Shown one piece after another: positions 44,462 through 52,306 of a stretch of 64,000 nt of DNA (its first letter is position 1; every line of letters starts with the position of its first letter). A model generated the notes under the pieces. The model was not told the DNA's origin and ran no database searches. It was given only the letters and a program-made list of their open reading frames with translations. Origin of the DNA: Hungatella effluvii (lineage in GTDB: Bacteria > Bacillota > Clostridia > Lachnospirales > Lachnospiraceae); NCBI RefSeq assembly GCF_003201875.1, contig NZ_QJKD01000005.1:248001-312000 (forward strand). The letters are read 5' to 3'. The position numbers and the translations under genes are program-made.

Positions 44462-44572
44462 CTACCGGACCAGCATCATCGGCAGTACCATAGCTACGAT
44501 CAGCAGAATTACCACTGCGATAAGGACTATGGAAACTACCTTCCTGTTTTTTTTATCGTTAAAGTTAATCAT
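44462..44572 (-). CDS. Small single-pass membrane protein, 36 residues
   Basis: An intact minus-strand frame begins MINFNDKKNRKVVS, a basic cytoplasmic start, followed by a hydrophobic helix (VLIAVVILLIVAMVLPMMLV) to the end. AGAGGTG lies 8 nt before the ATG. Size and layout recall Prli42-type small membrane proteins of Firmicutes, but sequence identity is not claimed. It lies between the exonuclease and VanW genes on the same strand with short gaps, so it is probably part of that transcript. Confidence 0.65.
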   Translation of the reverse strand: MINFNDKKNRKVVSIVLIAVVILLIVAMVLPMMLVR

Positions 44573-44586
44573 GATATTCACCTCTC

Positions 44587-45294
44587 TTATATTCTTCCGT
44601 ACTGTGCTATGATTTTATCCGTAATTCTGGAGATTTCATTGCGGGTTAAGTGGTCAATTTGCACAGTTAAGCCTATTTTATGATATTTTATTAAATCCTG
44701 CAAGTGTTCTTTTTGCCTTTTTGAGGCTGGCTGCTCCTTTTTTACATTATAAATAAGATTTTCTTCGGAAAATACGTCCGGGCGCTCCTTTCCGAACCTC
44801 TTTTTCATCGCCTGATAAAGCTGGTGCGCCGCCATCGCATCGGCCATGGCGCGGTGCGTTTCCTTCTGTTCCACTCCAAACCACCCGCAGGCAGCCTTTA
44901 AATTCTTCTTCTCATCCTCCGGCATAAACAGCCGGACGAGTGTCAGCGTATCGATACCTGCCCGGGCAAATTCTTCTCCCTGATTGACCGCCGCTCTCTT
45001 CAAAAAACTGTAGTCGAAAATGATGCGGTGTCCCAGAAGCGGCAGTTCCCCTGCAAAGTTCAAAAAGCCGGGAAGCACCGCATCGATTCCCCGCGCATCA
45101 GCCACATCCCGGTCACGGATTCCCGTCAGCGACTTCGTCCTCGCCTCCAGCAGACGGTATGGGTTTACAAACGACTCAAAATCCGCCGTTATCTCGCCCG
45201 CCTCGACCCGCACAGCCCCTATTTCTATAATTTTATCCCGTTTCGGATCCAGCCCTGTCGTCTCCAAATCCACTGCCACATAGGAATTTACCAT
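44587..45294 (-). CDS. DnaQ-like 3'-5' exonuclease
   Basis: DEDD-type exonuclease of 235 residues. Exo I VAVDLETTGLDP, Exo II LLGHRIIFDYSFLKR and Exo III HRAMADAMAAHQLYQ are all present, with His in the last motif (DEDDh). A C-terminal segment (about 185-235; SKRQKEHLQDLIKYHKIGL) resembles a small accessory region of Clostridia homologues. It probably trims DNA in proofreading or repair; it is not fused to a polymerase. A long palindrome lies just upstream, between it and nth. Confidence 0.9.
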   Translation of the reverse strand: MVNSYVAVDLETTGLDPKRDKIIEIGAVRVEAGEITADFESFVNPYRLLEARTKSLTGIRDRDVADARGIDAVLPGFLNFAGELPLLGHRIIFDYSFLKRAAVNQGEEFARAGIDTLTLVRLFMPEDEKKNLKAACGWFGVEQKETHRAMADAMAAHQLYQAMKKRFGKERPDVFSEENLIYNVKKEQPASKRQKEHLQDLIKYHKIGLTVQIDHLTRNEISRITDKIIAQYGRI

Positions 45295-45316
45295 CTTATC
45301 CCCCTACTGATCTGCA

Positions 45317-45481
45317 CCAGTACAGCTTTGCATTAATAACACAGTAACAGTGCTTGATATCCTCGTCAGGTGTGCGTCTGCAAAGCGACGGCGTAGTGGA
45401 CCCTACGTCTAGCTTTGCAGGCGTGCTCCTGGCGCGGATAGCGAGTGCTGTTACTGTGGAATTAATGCAAAGCTGCACTGG
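45317..45481. repeat. 165-nt long imperfect palindrome (element C)
   Basis: Two arms of about 80 nt pair around position 45399. Paired blocks include CAGCTTTGCATTAAT and its complement, CACAGTAACAG/CTGTTACTGTG, and CTGCAAAGC/GCTTTGCAG. The length is identical to element A and the internal motif TCGTCAGGTGTGC (45363) lies at the same offset. Its right arm contains the last codons and stop of nth. It lies between nth and the exonuclease gene. Confidence 0.85.
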
Positions 45482-46118
45482 GACAGTACTCCCGAAGGAA
45501 GCATTCCTTACACTTCGGGCTTCGCGCAAAACAGATACTCCGTCCCAGCGTGATAATCTGGATATTCCAGAGAATCCAGTGCTCTTTCGGCAGTACCTTC
45601 ATAAGCTCCATCTCGATCTTCTCCGGATCCTCCGCCTTCGCAAATCCCAGCTTTCTGGATATCCGCTTTACATGAGTATCCACCACGATACTCGGCTCAT
45701 TGTAAATATTTCCCCGGATGACATTCGCCGTCTTCCTGCCCACGCCCGCCAGGCTGGTCAGTTCCTCGATGGTCCCCGGCACCTCGCCGCCAAACCGCGT
45801 AACCAGATCCCGGCAGCAGGAGATAATATTCTTCGCCTTCATGTGGTAAAAGCCGATGGAGTGGATATCATTCTCCAGCTCCTTTAAATCCGCATTCGCA
45901 AATTTCTCTAAGGAATCGTACTTTTTAAATAAATCCGCTGTCACGATATTCACTCTGGCGTCCGTGCACTGCGCGCTCATAATCACCGCAATCAACAGCT
46001 GCCACGGGGTCTCGTGGTTCAAATAGCAGACGTATTCCGTTCCGTATTCCTGGTCAAGGGCCGCCAGCACATGATCCACACGCGCTTTAAGCTCCGCTTT
46101 TGTCTCTCTCTTTGCCAT
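45462..46118 (-). CDS. nth: Endonuclease III (Nth)
   Basis: DNA glycosylase/AP lyase that removes oxidised pyrimidines in base-excision repair, about 218 residues. The helix-hairpin-helix with catalytic Lys is LAGVGRKTANVI, catalytic Asp is in VVDTHVKRIS, and the iron-sulfur loop is CFARSPKCKECFLREYC with the classical C-x6-C-x2-C-x5-C spacing. The ATG at 46118 has GAGGAG 6 nt upstream. The final residues (ALH) and the stop codon are encoded by the arm of the palindromic element at 45317-45481. Confidence 0.95.
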   Translation of the reverse strand: MAKRETKAELKARVDHVLAALDQEYGTEYVCYLNHETPWQLLIAVIMSAQCTDARVNIVTADLFKKYDSLEKFANADLKELENDIHSIGFYHMKAKNIISCCRDLVTRFGGEVPGTIEELTSLAGVGRKTANVIRGNIYNEPSIVVDTHVKRISRKLGFAKAEDPEKIEMELMKVLPKEHWILWNIQIITLGRSICFARSPKCKECFLREYCPSAALH

Positions 46119-46179
46119 ATTCATCTCCTCTTTGTATCGATGCACTCTATCCATTCACCATAGCTGCATCAGTACACAG

Positions 46180-47925
46180 TCAGTGAAAGAAATCCTCAAT
46201 CACATAAGCCGCCGCATTATAGCTCAGTGGATCCCGTTTCCTGTAGTCAAACAGCACCGCGGTCTTCCCCGCAAATACCTCGAGATGAGCCATTTTAATC
46301 AGCTGTCTCGCCTCAAAGCCCTCGTATCCGCCGCTTAAATAGCGGTGCTTCACCGCCTCTTCTGCGAAGAATTCCCGCACCTGATCCTTAAACGGAGTCT
46401 GATCCTCGGCGAAATCCGGGCGGCTCTTTAAATTCTCCCTGAGATACAGGTCATATACCATGAGCCGTCTGTACACCGCCGCTTTCCCCGGAATGTGTTC
46501 CGCCACAAAGCCGTCTAAAATCTCATATCTTGCCATACGGCTGTGGCTGGCCCCCGTCAGCGTATGAGACTCATAGTACTCCGCCAGATCAGAGAACAAG
46601 TCAAACGGCGTCTTATATTCCTTCACCAGTTCCTTCATGGTGACGGTAAACTGTCCGCTGTTCTCATAGACCTCCACCATCTCTTCCACGCCCTTTAGTT
46701 TAAGCAGGCTTCCATAGTCGAGCCATTTCGTGCCCAGCACCTCGTAGGGCTGCTTTGCGCTGTAGACCAGGCCGTAGGCTTTTGCATTTTCAGCCATAAA
46801 CGAACCCTTCAGGACCTTTAAAAAGCCCAGCTGCAGCTGATCCGGCTTCATCTCATAGACCTCGTTAAAGGAGTTCCGGAAGCTCTCATAGCCCTCGTAA
46901 GGCAGACCCGCAATCAGATCGAGATGGCAGTGGATATTGCCAAACCCGTGTATGCGTTCCACCACCGATTTGAGGCGGTTCAAATCCGTCTTCCGCCTGA
47001 TCTCGCAGATGGTATCCGGATTCGTACTCTGTACACCTATTTCCAGCTGAATTAATCCGGGACGCATCCCCGCCATCAGCTCCAGTTCCTCCTCATCGAG
47101 CAGATCCGCGGAGATCTCAAAATGGAAATTTGTCACCCCGTTATCATGCTCTGTGATGTGGCGCCAGATCTCCATGGTATGCTTCTTGCTGCAGTTAAAG
47201 GTTCTGTCCACAAACTTCACCTGGGGAACCCTGCGCTCCAAAAAGAAATCCAGTTCCCGTTTCACCAGCTCCATGCTTCGGAACCTGACCGACTTGTCCA
47301 GAGAGGATAAACAGTAGCTGCAGGAAAACGGGCACCCCCGGCTGCTCTCATAATAAACAATCTTATGCTCAAAATCATCTAAATCTTCATACGGAAATGG
47401 AATAGCGCTCATGTCCATCGCTTTTTTCAGGGGACGGATAACCGTCTCCCCCTTCTCATTCCGGCAGGCCACTCCGTCGATTGAAGAAAAATCCCTCCTG
47501 CCGTCCGCGTAAAGCTTAAGCACCTCCAGAAAGGTCTCCTCCCCTTCTCCCATCATAATACCGGTAACTCCCGGCTCCCTCTGCAGGACATCCGCCGCAT
47601 CATAAGAAACCTCAGGACCTCCCAGCCAGATCTCCACTTCGGGGAGAACTAACGGAAGGTCCCGCACCAGCTCCATAACCCAGGATATATTCCAGATATA
47701 GCAGGAGAAGCCGACCATATCCGGCTTTCTTAAATAAATGTCCTTTAAGATATCCCCCATCTGGTTATTGATCGTATACTCTCCCAGCTCCACCGAGATT
47801 TCCTGCTTCCCAAAGGCGTCAGAGGGATCACGCTCCATCTGTCTCTCCGCATAGGCCTTCAGGCTGTAAATCCCGGGGTTGGAATGAATATATTTGGCAT
47901 TCAGCGCCGCTAGCAAAAACTTCAT
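46180..47925 (-). CDS. B12-binding-domain radical SAM protein (DUF4080 type)
   Basis: Protein of 581 residues. An N-terminal cobalamin-binding domain (about 1-145) is followed by a radical SAM domain (about 185-400) with the [4Fe-4S] motif CPFSCSYC in YESSRGCPFSCSYCLSSL, and a DUF4080-like C-terminal region. Such proteins are common in Clostridia and their reactions are not known; methylation of a nucleoside or lipid is a plausible guess. It is not the anaerobic sulfatase-maturating enzyme, as it lacks that enzyme's extra cysteine clusters. It starts 7 nt after the dCMP deaminase stop. Confidence 0.9.
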   Translation of the reverse strand: MKFLLAALNAKYIHSNPGIYSLKAYAERQMERDPSDAFGKQEISVELGEYTINNQMGDILKDIYLRKPDMVGFSCYIWNISWVMELVRDLPLVLPEVEIWLGGPEVSYDAADVLQREPGVTGIMMGEGEETFLEVLKLYADGRRDFSSIDGVACRNEKGETVIRPLKKAMDMSAIPFPYEDLDDFEHKIVYYESSRGCPFSCSYCLSSLDKSVRFRSMELVKRELDFFLERRVPQVKFVDRTFNCSKKHTMEIWRHITEHDNGVTNFHFEISADLLDEEELELMAGMRPGLIQLEIGVQSTNPDTICEIRRKTDLNRLKSVVERIHGFGNIHCHLDLIAGLPYEGYESFRNSFNEVYEMKPDQLQLGFLKVLKGSFMAENAKAYGLVYSAKQPYEVLGTKWLDYGSLLKLKGVEEMVEVYENSGQFTVTMKELVKEYKTPFDLFSDLAEYYESHTLTGASHSRMARYEILDGFVAEHIPGKAAVYRRLMVYDLYLRENLKSRPDFAEDQTPFKDQVREFFAEEAVKHRYLSGGYEGFEARQLIKMAHLEVFAGKTAVLFDYRKRDPLSYNAAAYVIEDFFH

Positions 47926-47932
47926 AGTTTAT

Positions 47933-48433
47933 CTAAACCTCGATTTCTATCTTCCGGCCTGTCGGCTGATACTGGTAATACCGCACCCCTGCCGCGTTCA
48001 GCATGCGCTTGGAGGCATTGACCGCCGGTGTCCCGTCGTACTTATCACTGCCGTAGACGATCGTCTTGATCCCCGACTGGATGATGGCCTTTGCACATTC
48101 ATTGCACGGAAACAGCGTGACATACAACTTGGATCCCTCCAGACTGCCGCCTCTGTAGTTTAAGATAGCGTTTAACTCGCTGTGGGTGGAGTAAAAATAT
48201 TTTGCGTTATACGGATCGTCCTTCTCGTGTTCCTTTCCCCAGGGAAATTCATCGTCGGAGCATCCCTTCGGAAATCCATTGTATCCCATGGACAGGATCT
48301 TGTTATCCTGGCTTACGATACACGCTCCCACCTGTGTGCTGGGGTCCTTGGAACGCTTTCCGGATAAAATGGCAACTCCCATGAAATATTCATCCCATGT
48401 AATGTAATCTTCTCTCTTCTCAGTCACTGACAT
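47933..48433 (-). CDS. dCMP deaminase / ComEB-type cytidine deaminase
   Basis: Zinc-dependent deaminase of 166 residues that makes dUMP from dCMP for dTMP synthesis. Zinc ligands and catalytic Glu are in THSELNAI (HxE) and FPCNECAKAI (PCxxC); GACIVSQDNKILSMGYNGFP is typical of the family. AAGGAGGAG precedes the ATG. A radical SAM gene follows closely. In Bacillus the homologue ComEB is part of the competence operon, but there is no other com gene here. Confidence 0.93.
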   Translation of the reverse strand: MSVTEKREDYITWDEYFMGVAILSGKRSKDPSTQVGACIVSQDNKILSMGYNGFPKGCSDDEFPWGKEHEKDDPYNAKYFYSTHSELNAILNYRGGSLEGSKLYVTLFPCNECAKAIIQSGIKTIVYGSDKYDGTPAVNASKRMLNAAGVRYYQYQPTGRKIEIEV

Positions 48434-48452
48434 GATCTCCTCCTTGTTATGA

Positions 48453-48537
48453 GCACTTAGCGGACGTCTTTTGGCCGCTTACGTGCGATACATGTCACTG
48501 GCACTTAGTGAGGTCTTTTCGAGCTTAGTGCAGTGAC
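48453..48537. repeat. Two tandem related hairpins (element F)
   Basis: The first unit, 48453-48486, has arms GCACTTAGCGG and CCGCTTACGTGC; the second, 48494-48537, has outer arms GTCACT/AGTGAC and an inner GCACTTAG/CTTAGTGC. Both have the loop GTCTTTT and are alignable direct repeats of each other. The second unit contains the stop codon and last codons of the downstream-reading threonylcarbamoyl-AMP synthase gene. Confidence 0.7.
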
Positions 48538-49596
48538 TTTAATCATATGGTATCCCGCCGCCTTCTTCAGACGGTTCATAATCGCCTGTCCCAGATGGTC
48601 GGCCGAAAAACTCTCTGAATAGATGTAATCCGCCTCCAGATCATCAAATTCCCTTAGTACAGCGTATAAATTATGGGCAATAGTCTCCTCCCTGGCGCGC
48701 AGCCCCAGGCTTCTCACCATGCCATCCGGGTACAGCTCCATGGTCTCGTCCGTGCAGATAATTCCCACGCGGTACCCCGCCTCCAGCTTCTTCCCGGCCA
48801 GATGGTTGATGGTGCGGACCACATCGGCGGCCGTCCCTTCAACCAGGGTCAAATCGGCCTTCGGCGCATAGTGCTTATACTTCATTCCTGGCGCCTTCGG
48901 CTTCACATCGGCGTTCATCGGGCCGTCACCGGTAATCGCCGGATCGAGGCCGATCTCCATGCCCAGCACCTCGCTGGCCATCTCCTGTGTGATGGCTCCC
49001 GGGCGCAGAATCACCGGAATCTCCCCGGACACATCGATAATCGTGGATTCCACACCGATTCCCACAGGTCCGCCATCCACGATCATGTCGATCTTTTCGT
49101 TCATATCCTGCCATACGTGATCCGCCGTCGTAGGACTGGGCCGTCCAGACGTATTGGCGCTGGGAGCCGCTACCGGTACACCGGCAAGCCGGATGAGCGT
49201 CATGGCCACCGGATCGCTGGGCATGCGGACCGCTACGGTATCCAGTCCTCCTGTCGTGCCGTATGGAACGGCGTCACTCTTAGGAAATATCATGGTCAGC
49301 GGTCCCGGCCAGAATGCCTCCATCAGCTTCCCCGCCGCCTCCGGAATCTCCGCCACCAGGGGCTTCAAATCAGAAAAATCCGCGATATGTGCAATCAGCG
49401 GATTGTCCGAAGGTCTTCCTTTTGCTGCGTATATCTTCTTTGCCGCTTCCTCATCGAGAGCATTTGCCCCGAGCCCATACACGGTCTCCGTCGGAAATGC
49501 CACCAGACCGCCTTCCCGTAAAATCTCCGCCGCTCTCTCCAGCTTTCCCGCGTCTATCCTGTGCGTATCTTCTATTATAATTCGTTCCGTAACCAT
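48505..49596 (-). CDS. L-threonylcarbamoyladenylate synthase (Sua5/YwlC type)
   Basis: Makes threonylcarbamoyl-AMP from threonine, bicarbonate and ATP for the t6A37 modification of ANN-decoding tRNAs. The YrdC domain (about 1-205; GGLVAFPTETVYGLGANA, AAKGRPSDNPLIAHI, PSANTSGRPSPT) is followed by the Sua5 C-terminal domain (about 230-355). Starts upstream of 49596 run into a palindrome; the ATG at 49596 has GGAGAAAG upstream. The expected C-terminus is near GYHMIKV; the nine residues after it (TALSSKRPH) are encoded by hairpin element F. The protein is 363 residues. Confidence 0.94.
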   Translation of the reverse strand: MVTERIIIEDTHRIDAGKLERAAEILREGGLVAFPTETVYGLGANALDEEAAKKIYAAKGRPSDNPLIAHIADFSDLKPLVAEIPEAAGKLMEAFWPGPLTMIFPKSDAVPYGTTGGLDTVAVRMPSDPVAMTLIRLAGVPVAAPSANTSGRPSPTTADHVWQDMNEKIDMIVDGGPVGIGVESTIIDVSGEIPVILRPGAITQEMASEVLGMEIGLDPAITGDGPMNADVKPKAPGMKYKHYAPKADLTLVEGTAADVVRTINHLAGKKLEAGYRVGIICTDETMELYPDGMVRSLGLRAREETIAHNLYAVLREFDDLEADYIYSESFSADHLGQAIMNRLKKAAGYHMIKVTALSSKRPH

Positions 49597-49616
49597 CTTT
49601 CTCCGCTCTCTTTTCT

Positions 49617-49690
49617 CCAGTACTGCGCTGCGCAATTAACGGTAAATAGCGGGTGCTATATTCACTGTTAATTGTGCAATGCAGTACTGG
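49617..49690. repeat. 74-nt palindrome (element D), related to element C
   Basis: CCAGTACTGCGCTGCGCAATTAAC (arm start 49617) pairs with an arm ending GTGCAATGCAGTACTGG (49690). Its right arm aligns with the right arm of element C (GGATAGCGAGTGCTGTTACTG against AAATAGCGGGTGCTATATTCACTG, each read from about 45437 and 49645). It lies upstream of the threonylcarbamoyl-AMP synthase gene and before asnA. Confidence 0.75.
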
Positions 49691-49817
49691 CTTCTCTCAG
49701 ACAGGGGCTTTCCCCCTGCATACTTACTGCTTATCATAGCACAACCCTAAGTCGCATGCAACTTTTTACTTGACTTTACAGCTTTGGTTCAAATTTACTT
49801 TTTACTGCAATTCATCC

Positions 49818-49846
49818 TTGTAATACTTGCGGAATTTCTGTAATAA
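49818..49846 (+). promoter_or_regulatory. Putative asnA promoter
   Basis: TTGTAA (49818-49823) and TAATAA (49841-49846) are 17 nt apart, 41 nt before the asnA start. The leader is too short for a T-box. Confidence 0.4.
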
Positions 49847-49886
49847 TGATACCATAAAAGGGATATTATACCGGGAGGACAATGAA

Positions 49887-50894
49887 ATGGCACTCATCAT
49901 ACCAGAAAACTATGACCCCCATCTCACCGTACGTGAGACGCAGGAGGCCATCAAATACATACGTGACACCTTTCAGAAGGAATTTGGAAGGGAAATGAAC
50001 CTGGAAAGAATCTCCGCCCCCCTCTTTGTGGAGAAGAGCAGCGGTTTGAACGACAACCTAAACGGCGTAGAGCGCCCCGTCCAGTTTGACATAGCCGGAA
50101 TTCCGGGCGAAACCGTCGAAGTCGTACACTCTCTTGCCAAATGGAAACGAATGGCTCTTCACGAATACGGCTTTCTGCCGGGCGAAGGCCTCTATACAAA
50201 CATGAACGCGATCCGGCGCGACGAGGACCTGGATAATCTTCATTCCTGCTATGTAGACCAGTGGGACTGGGAAAAGGTCATCACGAAAGAGAACCGTACC
50301 ATCGAAACATTAAAAGAGACGGTCCGCACTATTTTCAAGATCATCAAGCACATGCAGCATGAGGTCTGGTATAAGTACCCGAACGCTGTCAACCATCTTC
50401 CAAAGGAGATCACCTTCATCACGTCCCAGGAGCTGGAGGACCGCTATCCCGACAAGACTCCGAAGGAGCGGGAGAATTTAATCACCCAAGAGTACGGCTG
50501 CGTCTTTTTAATGCAGATCGGCGATAAGCTGGCCAGCGGTGAGCCTCACGACGGCAGAGCCCCTGACTACGATGACTGGCAGTTAAACGGAGATATTCTC
50601 TTCTGGTTCGAGAACTTAAACTGCGCCCTGGAGATCTCCAGCATGGGCATCCGTGTAGATGAGAAATCCCTGGAAGATCAGCTCCGGAAGGCGGGCTGCG
50701 AGGACCGCCGTTCTCTGCCCTACCACCGCATGCTCTTAGAGGGACAGCTGCCTTACACCATCGGCGGCGGTATCGGCCAGTCCCGTCTATGCATGCTTCT
50801 CCTAAACCGCGCCCATGTAGGCGAGGTACAGGCAAGCATCTGGCCAAACGACATGATCGAGGAGTGCCGGCAGCATAAGATATTTTTGCTGTAG
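49887..50894 (+). CDS. asnA: Aspartate-ammonia ligase AsnA
   Basis: Makes asparagine from aspartate, ammonia and ATP in the cytoplasm. The 335-residue protein belongs to the class-II tRNA-synthetase-like fold. Family segments visible are [52 protein letters not shown] and the C-terminal [19 protein letters not shown] with the ATP-binding Arg. The ATG at 49887 has GGGAGGAC 6-7 nt upstream; the longer frame is unsupported. It is a single gene with its own terminator. Confidence 0.96.
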   Translation: MALIIPENYDPHLTVRETQEAIKYIRDTFQKEFGREMNLERISAPLFVEKSSGLNDNLNGVERPVQFDIAGIPGETVEVVHSLAKWKRMALHEYGFLPGEGLYTNMNAIRRDEDLDNLHSCYVDQWDWEKVITKENRTIETLKETVRTIFKIIKHMQHEVWYKYPNAVNHLPKEITFITSQELEDRYPDKTPKERENLITQEYGCVFLMQIGDKLASGEPHDGRAPDYDDWQLNGDILFWFENLNCALEISSMGIRVDEKSLEDQLRKAGCEDRRSLPYHRMLLEGQLPYTIGGGIGQSRLCMLLLNRAHVGEVQASIWPNDMIEECRQHKIFLL

Positions 50895-50926
50895 CCGGAT
50901 ACATACGCTTCCACTCCCTGCCAAAC

Positions 50927-51008
50927 AGGAAGAGCGGGCGACAAGGAAGGAAATTGGCTCACGGATATAATGGAGTCTCCTTCCGGTTGCCAGCTCTTCC
51001 TTTTTTTG
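50927..51008 (+). terminator. Long-stem terminator after asnA
   Basis: AGGAAGAGC (50927-50935) pairs with GCTCTTCCT (50993-51001); inner blocks AAGGAAGGA and TCCTTCC extend the stem. Seven to eight T follow. Confidence 0.85.
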
Positions 51009-51107
51009 AGCCATATTTCCAGGCCCTAAAACAGGGCTTGTGTCAAAAAACCGCTCCGCTGAATATTATGATATTGTAAGTAAATATTTTAGGGGCGTAA
51101 TTTTATC

Positions 51108-51461
51108 ATGAATCTGCAGGGAAAAGATTTAGAATTATTAAAAGAAGAGGTATTAAGATCTCTTGAAGGAAAATCAGACTATGAGAAACTCGAACTATTA
51201 AGAAAAAATTTTAATATCGATTGGGACATGCCCAGATGTGGAGAGCGCAGATCGTGCAAAACGTGGTATGCTCAGGTTTTCACGTATTGCAGTACAAGCG
51301 AGTTAGAGGAAGAACTAAATTTTTTCTTATTCCTGATCGACCTTTTCGGCCGTATCTTCGGTTTTTGCTTCAACCATGAGAGTACCGTATATTTGGGCTG
51401 TATTTGCCCATGTGGAAATAAACAGACCATCTTGTATTATACAATTGCATTTAGAGACTGA
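51108..51461 (+). CDS. Hypothetical protein, 117 residues
   Basis: I do not recognise this protein. The first 60 residues look like a normal soluble domain (LLKEEVLRSLEGKSDYEKLELLRKNFNI, quoted region about 9-36, then a Cys-rich CGERRSCKTWY). The second half turns into a Phe/Cys/Tyr-rich hydrophobic stretch (FFLFLIDLFGRIFGFCF) atypical of the first half. That change could mark a frameshift or a truncated gene. A/T-rich promoter-like sequence precedes the ATG, without a strong ribosome site. Confidence 0.45.
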   Translation: MNLQGKDLELLKEEVLRSLEGKSDYEKLELLRKNFNIDWDMPRCGERRSCKTWYAQVFTYCSTSELEEELNFFLFLIDLFGRIFGFCFNHESTVYLGCICPCGNKQTILYYTIAFRD

Positions 51462-51489
51462 TCCATTTGCCGTCATTGGACAAACTTTT

Positions 51490-51520
51490 AAAGCGGGTTC
51501 AAACTATCTGAACCCGCTCT
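51490..51520 (-). terminator. Hairpin after cwlD
   Basis: AGCGGGTTCA (51492-51501) pairs exactly with TGAACCCGCT (51509-51518). On the minus strand TTTAAAAG follows. It lies about 30 nt after the cwlD stop and between convergent genes. Confidence 0.65.
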
Positions 51521-51546
51521 TCTCCATGACCAATTTTCAATTATCA

Positions 51547-52242
51547 TTATCTTCCGTTCAAATACTCCATGATACCCATATGTATCGTCCAGGCCAGCCG
51601 GTCCTGATACTCCTCGGAATTCAGCATGGCCGACTCATTCCAGTTAGACAGGAAACCGCACTCCACAATGACAATCGGTGTCTTCACATGGAGCAGGAGG
51701 AAATAGTTGTCGTTGGCCTTGGCTACTCTCGTATTCTTGTCGCCCAGGACGAAGTCAAACCGCTTCTGCAGCGTCTCCGCCAGCTTCTTTCCCTTCTCCG
51801 ATCCCTTGTAGTAGAACACCTGGCCGCCTGAGATTCCTTCCTGATGATAGCTGTTCTGATGGATGCTCACCGTCAGCGCCGGACTCGTCTCATTGATAAT
51901 CTGACAGCGCCGGTTCATGTCCGCCATCTTTTTCTTGCTGTCCTTTTCCGTATAGAGCCCCTGGTCGTCTTCACGTGTCAGGACCACCTGGACATCGGAG
52001 GCTTCCAGATAGGCCTTCACCTTCCTGGCAATCTTTAGATTAATATCCTTCTCGAGGCTGCCATCCACTCCGATTTTCCCGGGGTCATTGCCTCCATGGC
52101 CCGCATCGATCACCACGACCGGCCGATCTTTCCCGGAGATTACGCTGACTCCCGCCGCCATCCGGCCTGCCTGGCGGGATACGACATAGACCATAACCAG
52201 CAGCAGTACCGCCAGATACGGTTCCAATTTTGATAGTTTCAC
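51547..52242 (-). CDS. cwlD: N-acetylmuramoyl-L-alanine amidase CwlD-type
   Basis: Zinc amidase (Amidase_3) of 231 residues that removes peptide side chains from glycan strands, a step in making spore-cortex muramic lactam. An N-terminal membrane anchor (about 8-28) precedes the catalytic domain with VIDAGHGGNDPGKIG (zinc His), the conserved Glu in GSLEKDINLKIA, SIHQNSYH (zinc His) and VECGFLSN (catalytic Glu). Length and the single anchor match sporulation CwlD rather than larger autolysins. The start is GTG with a weak ribosome site. Confidence 0.9.
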   Translation of the reverse strand: MKLSKLEPYLAVLLLVMVYVVSRQAGRMAAGVSVISGKDRPVVVIDAGHGGNDPGKIGVDGSLEKDINLKIARKVKAYLEASDVQVVLTREDDQGLYTEKDSKKKMADMNRRCQIINETSPALTVSIHQNSYHQEGISGGQVFYYKGSEKGKKLAETLQKRFDFVLGDKNTRVAKANDNYFLLLHVKTPIVIVECGFLSNWNESAMLNSEEYQDRLAWTIHMGIMEYLNGR

Positions 52243-52306
52243 TTTGCCTGCCTGATTCGTATTCTTATTGAATTATATCTCCCGGCAAAATAAAAAAGAA
52301 CCAACT

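Noticed and set aside
46180..47925. Possible anaerobic sulfatase-maturating enzyme
   Set aside because: The radical SAM protein has a B12-binding domain and DUF4080 layout and lacks the extra cysteine clusters of anSME; it is also outside the sulfatase operons.
48673..49521. Plus-strand frame of 282 codons
   Set aside because: It is antisense to the threonylcarbamoyl-AMP synthase gene and is rich in Arg/His from the complementary strand.
49691..49880. T-box or other riboswitch upstream of asnA
   Set aside because: The leader after the likely promoter is only about 35 nt, and no T-box sequence or stem-terminator arrangement is visible.
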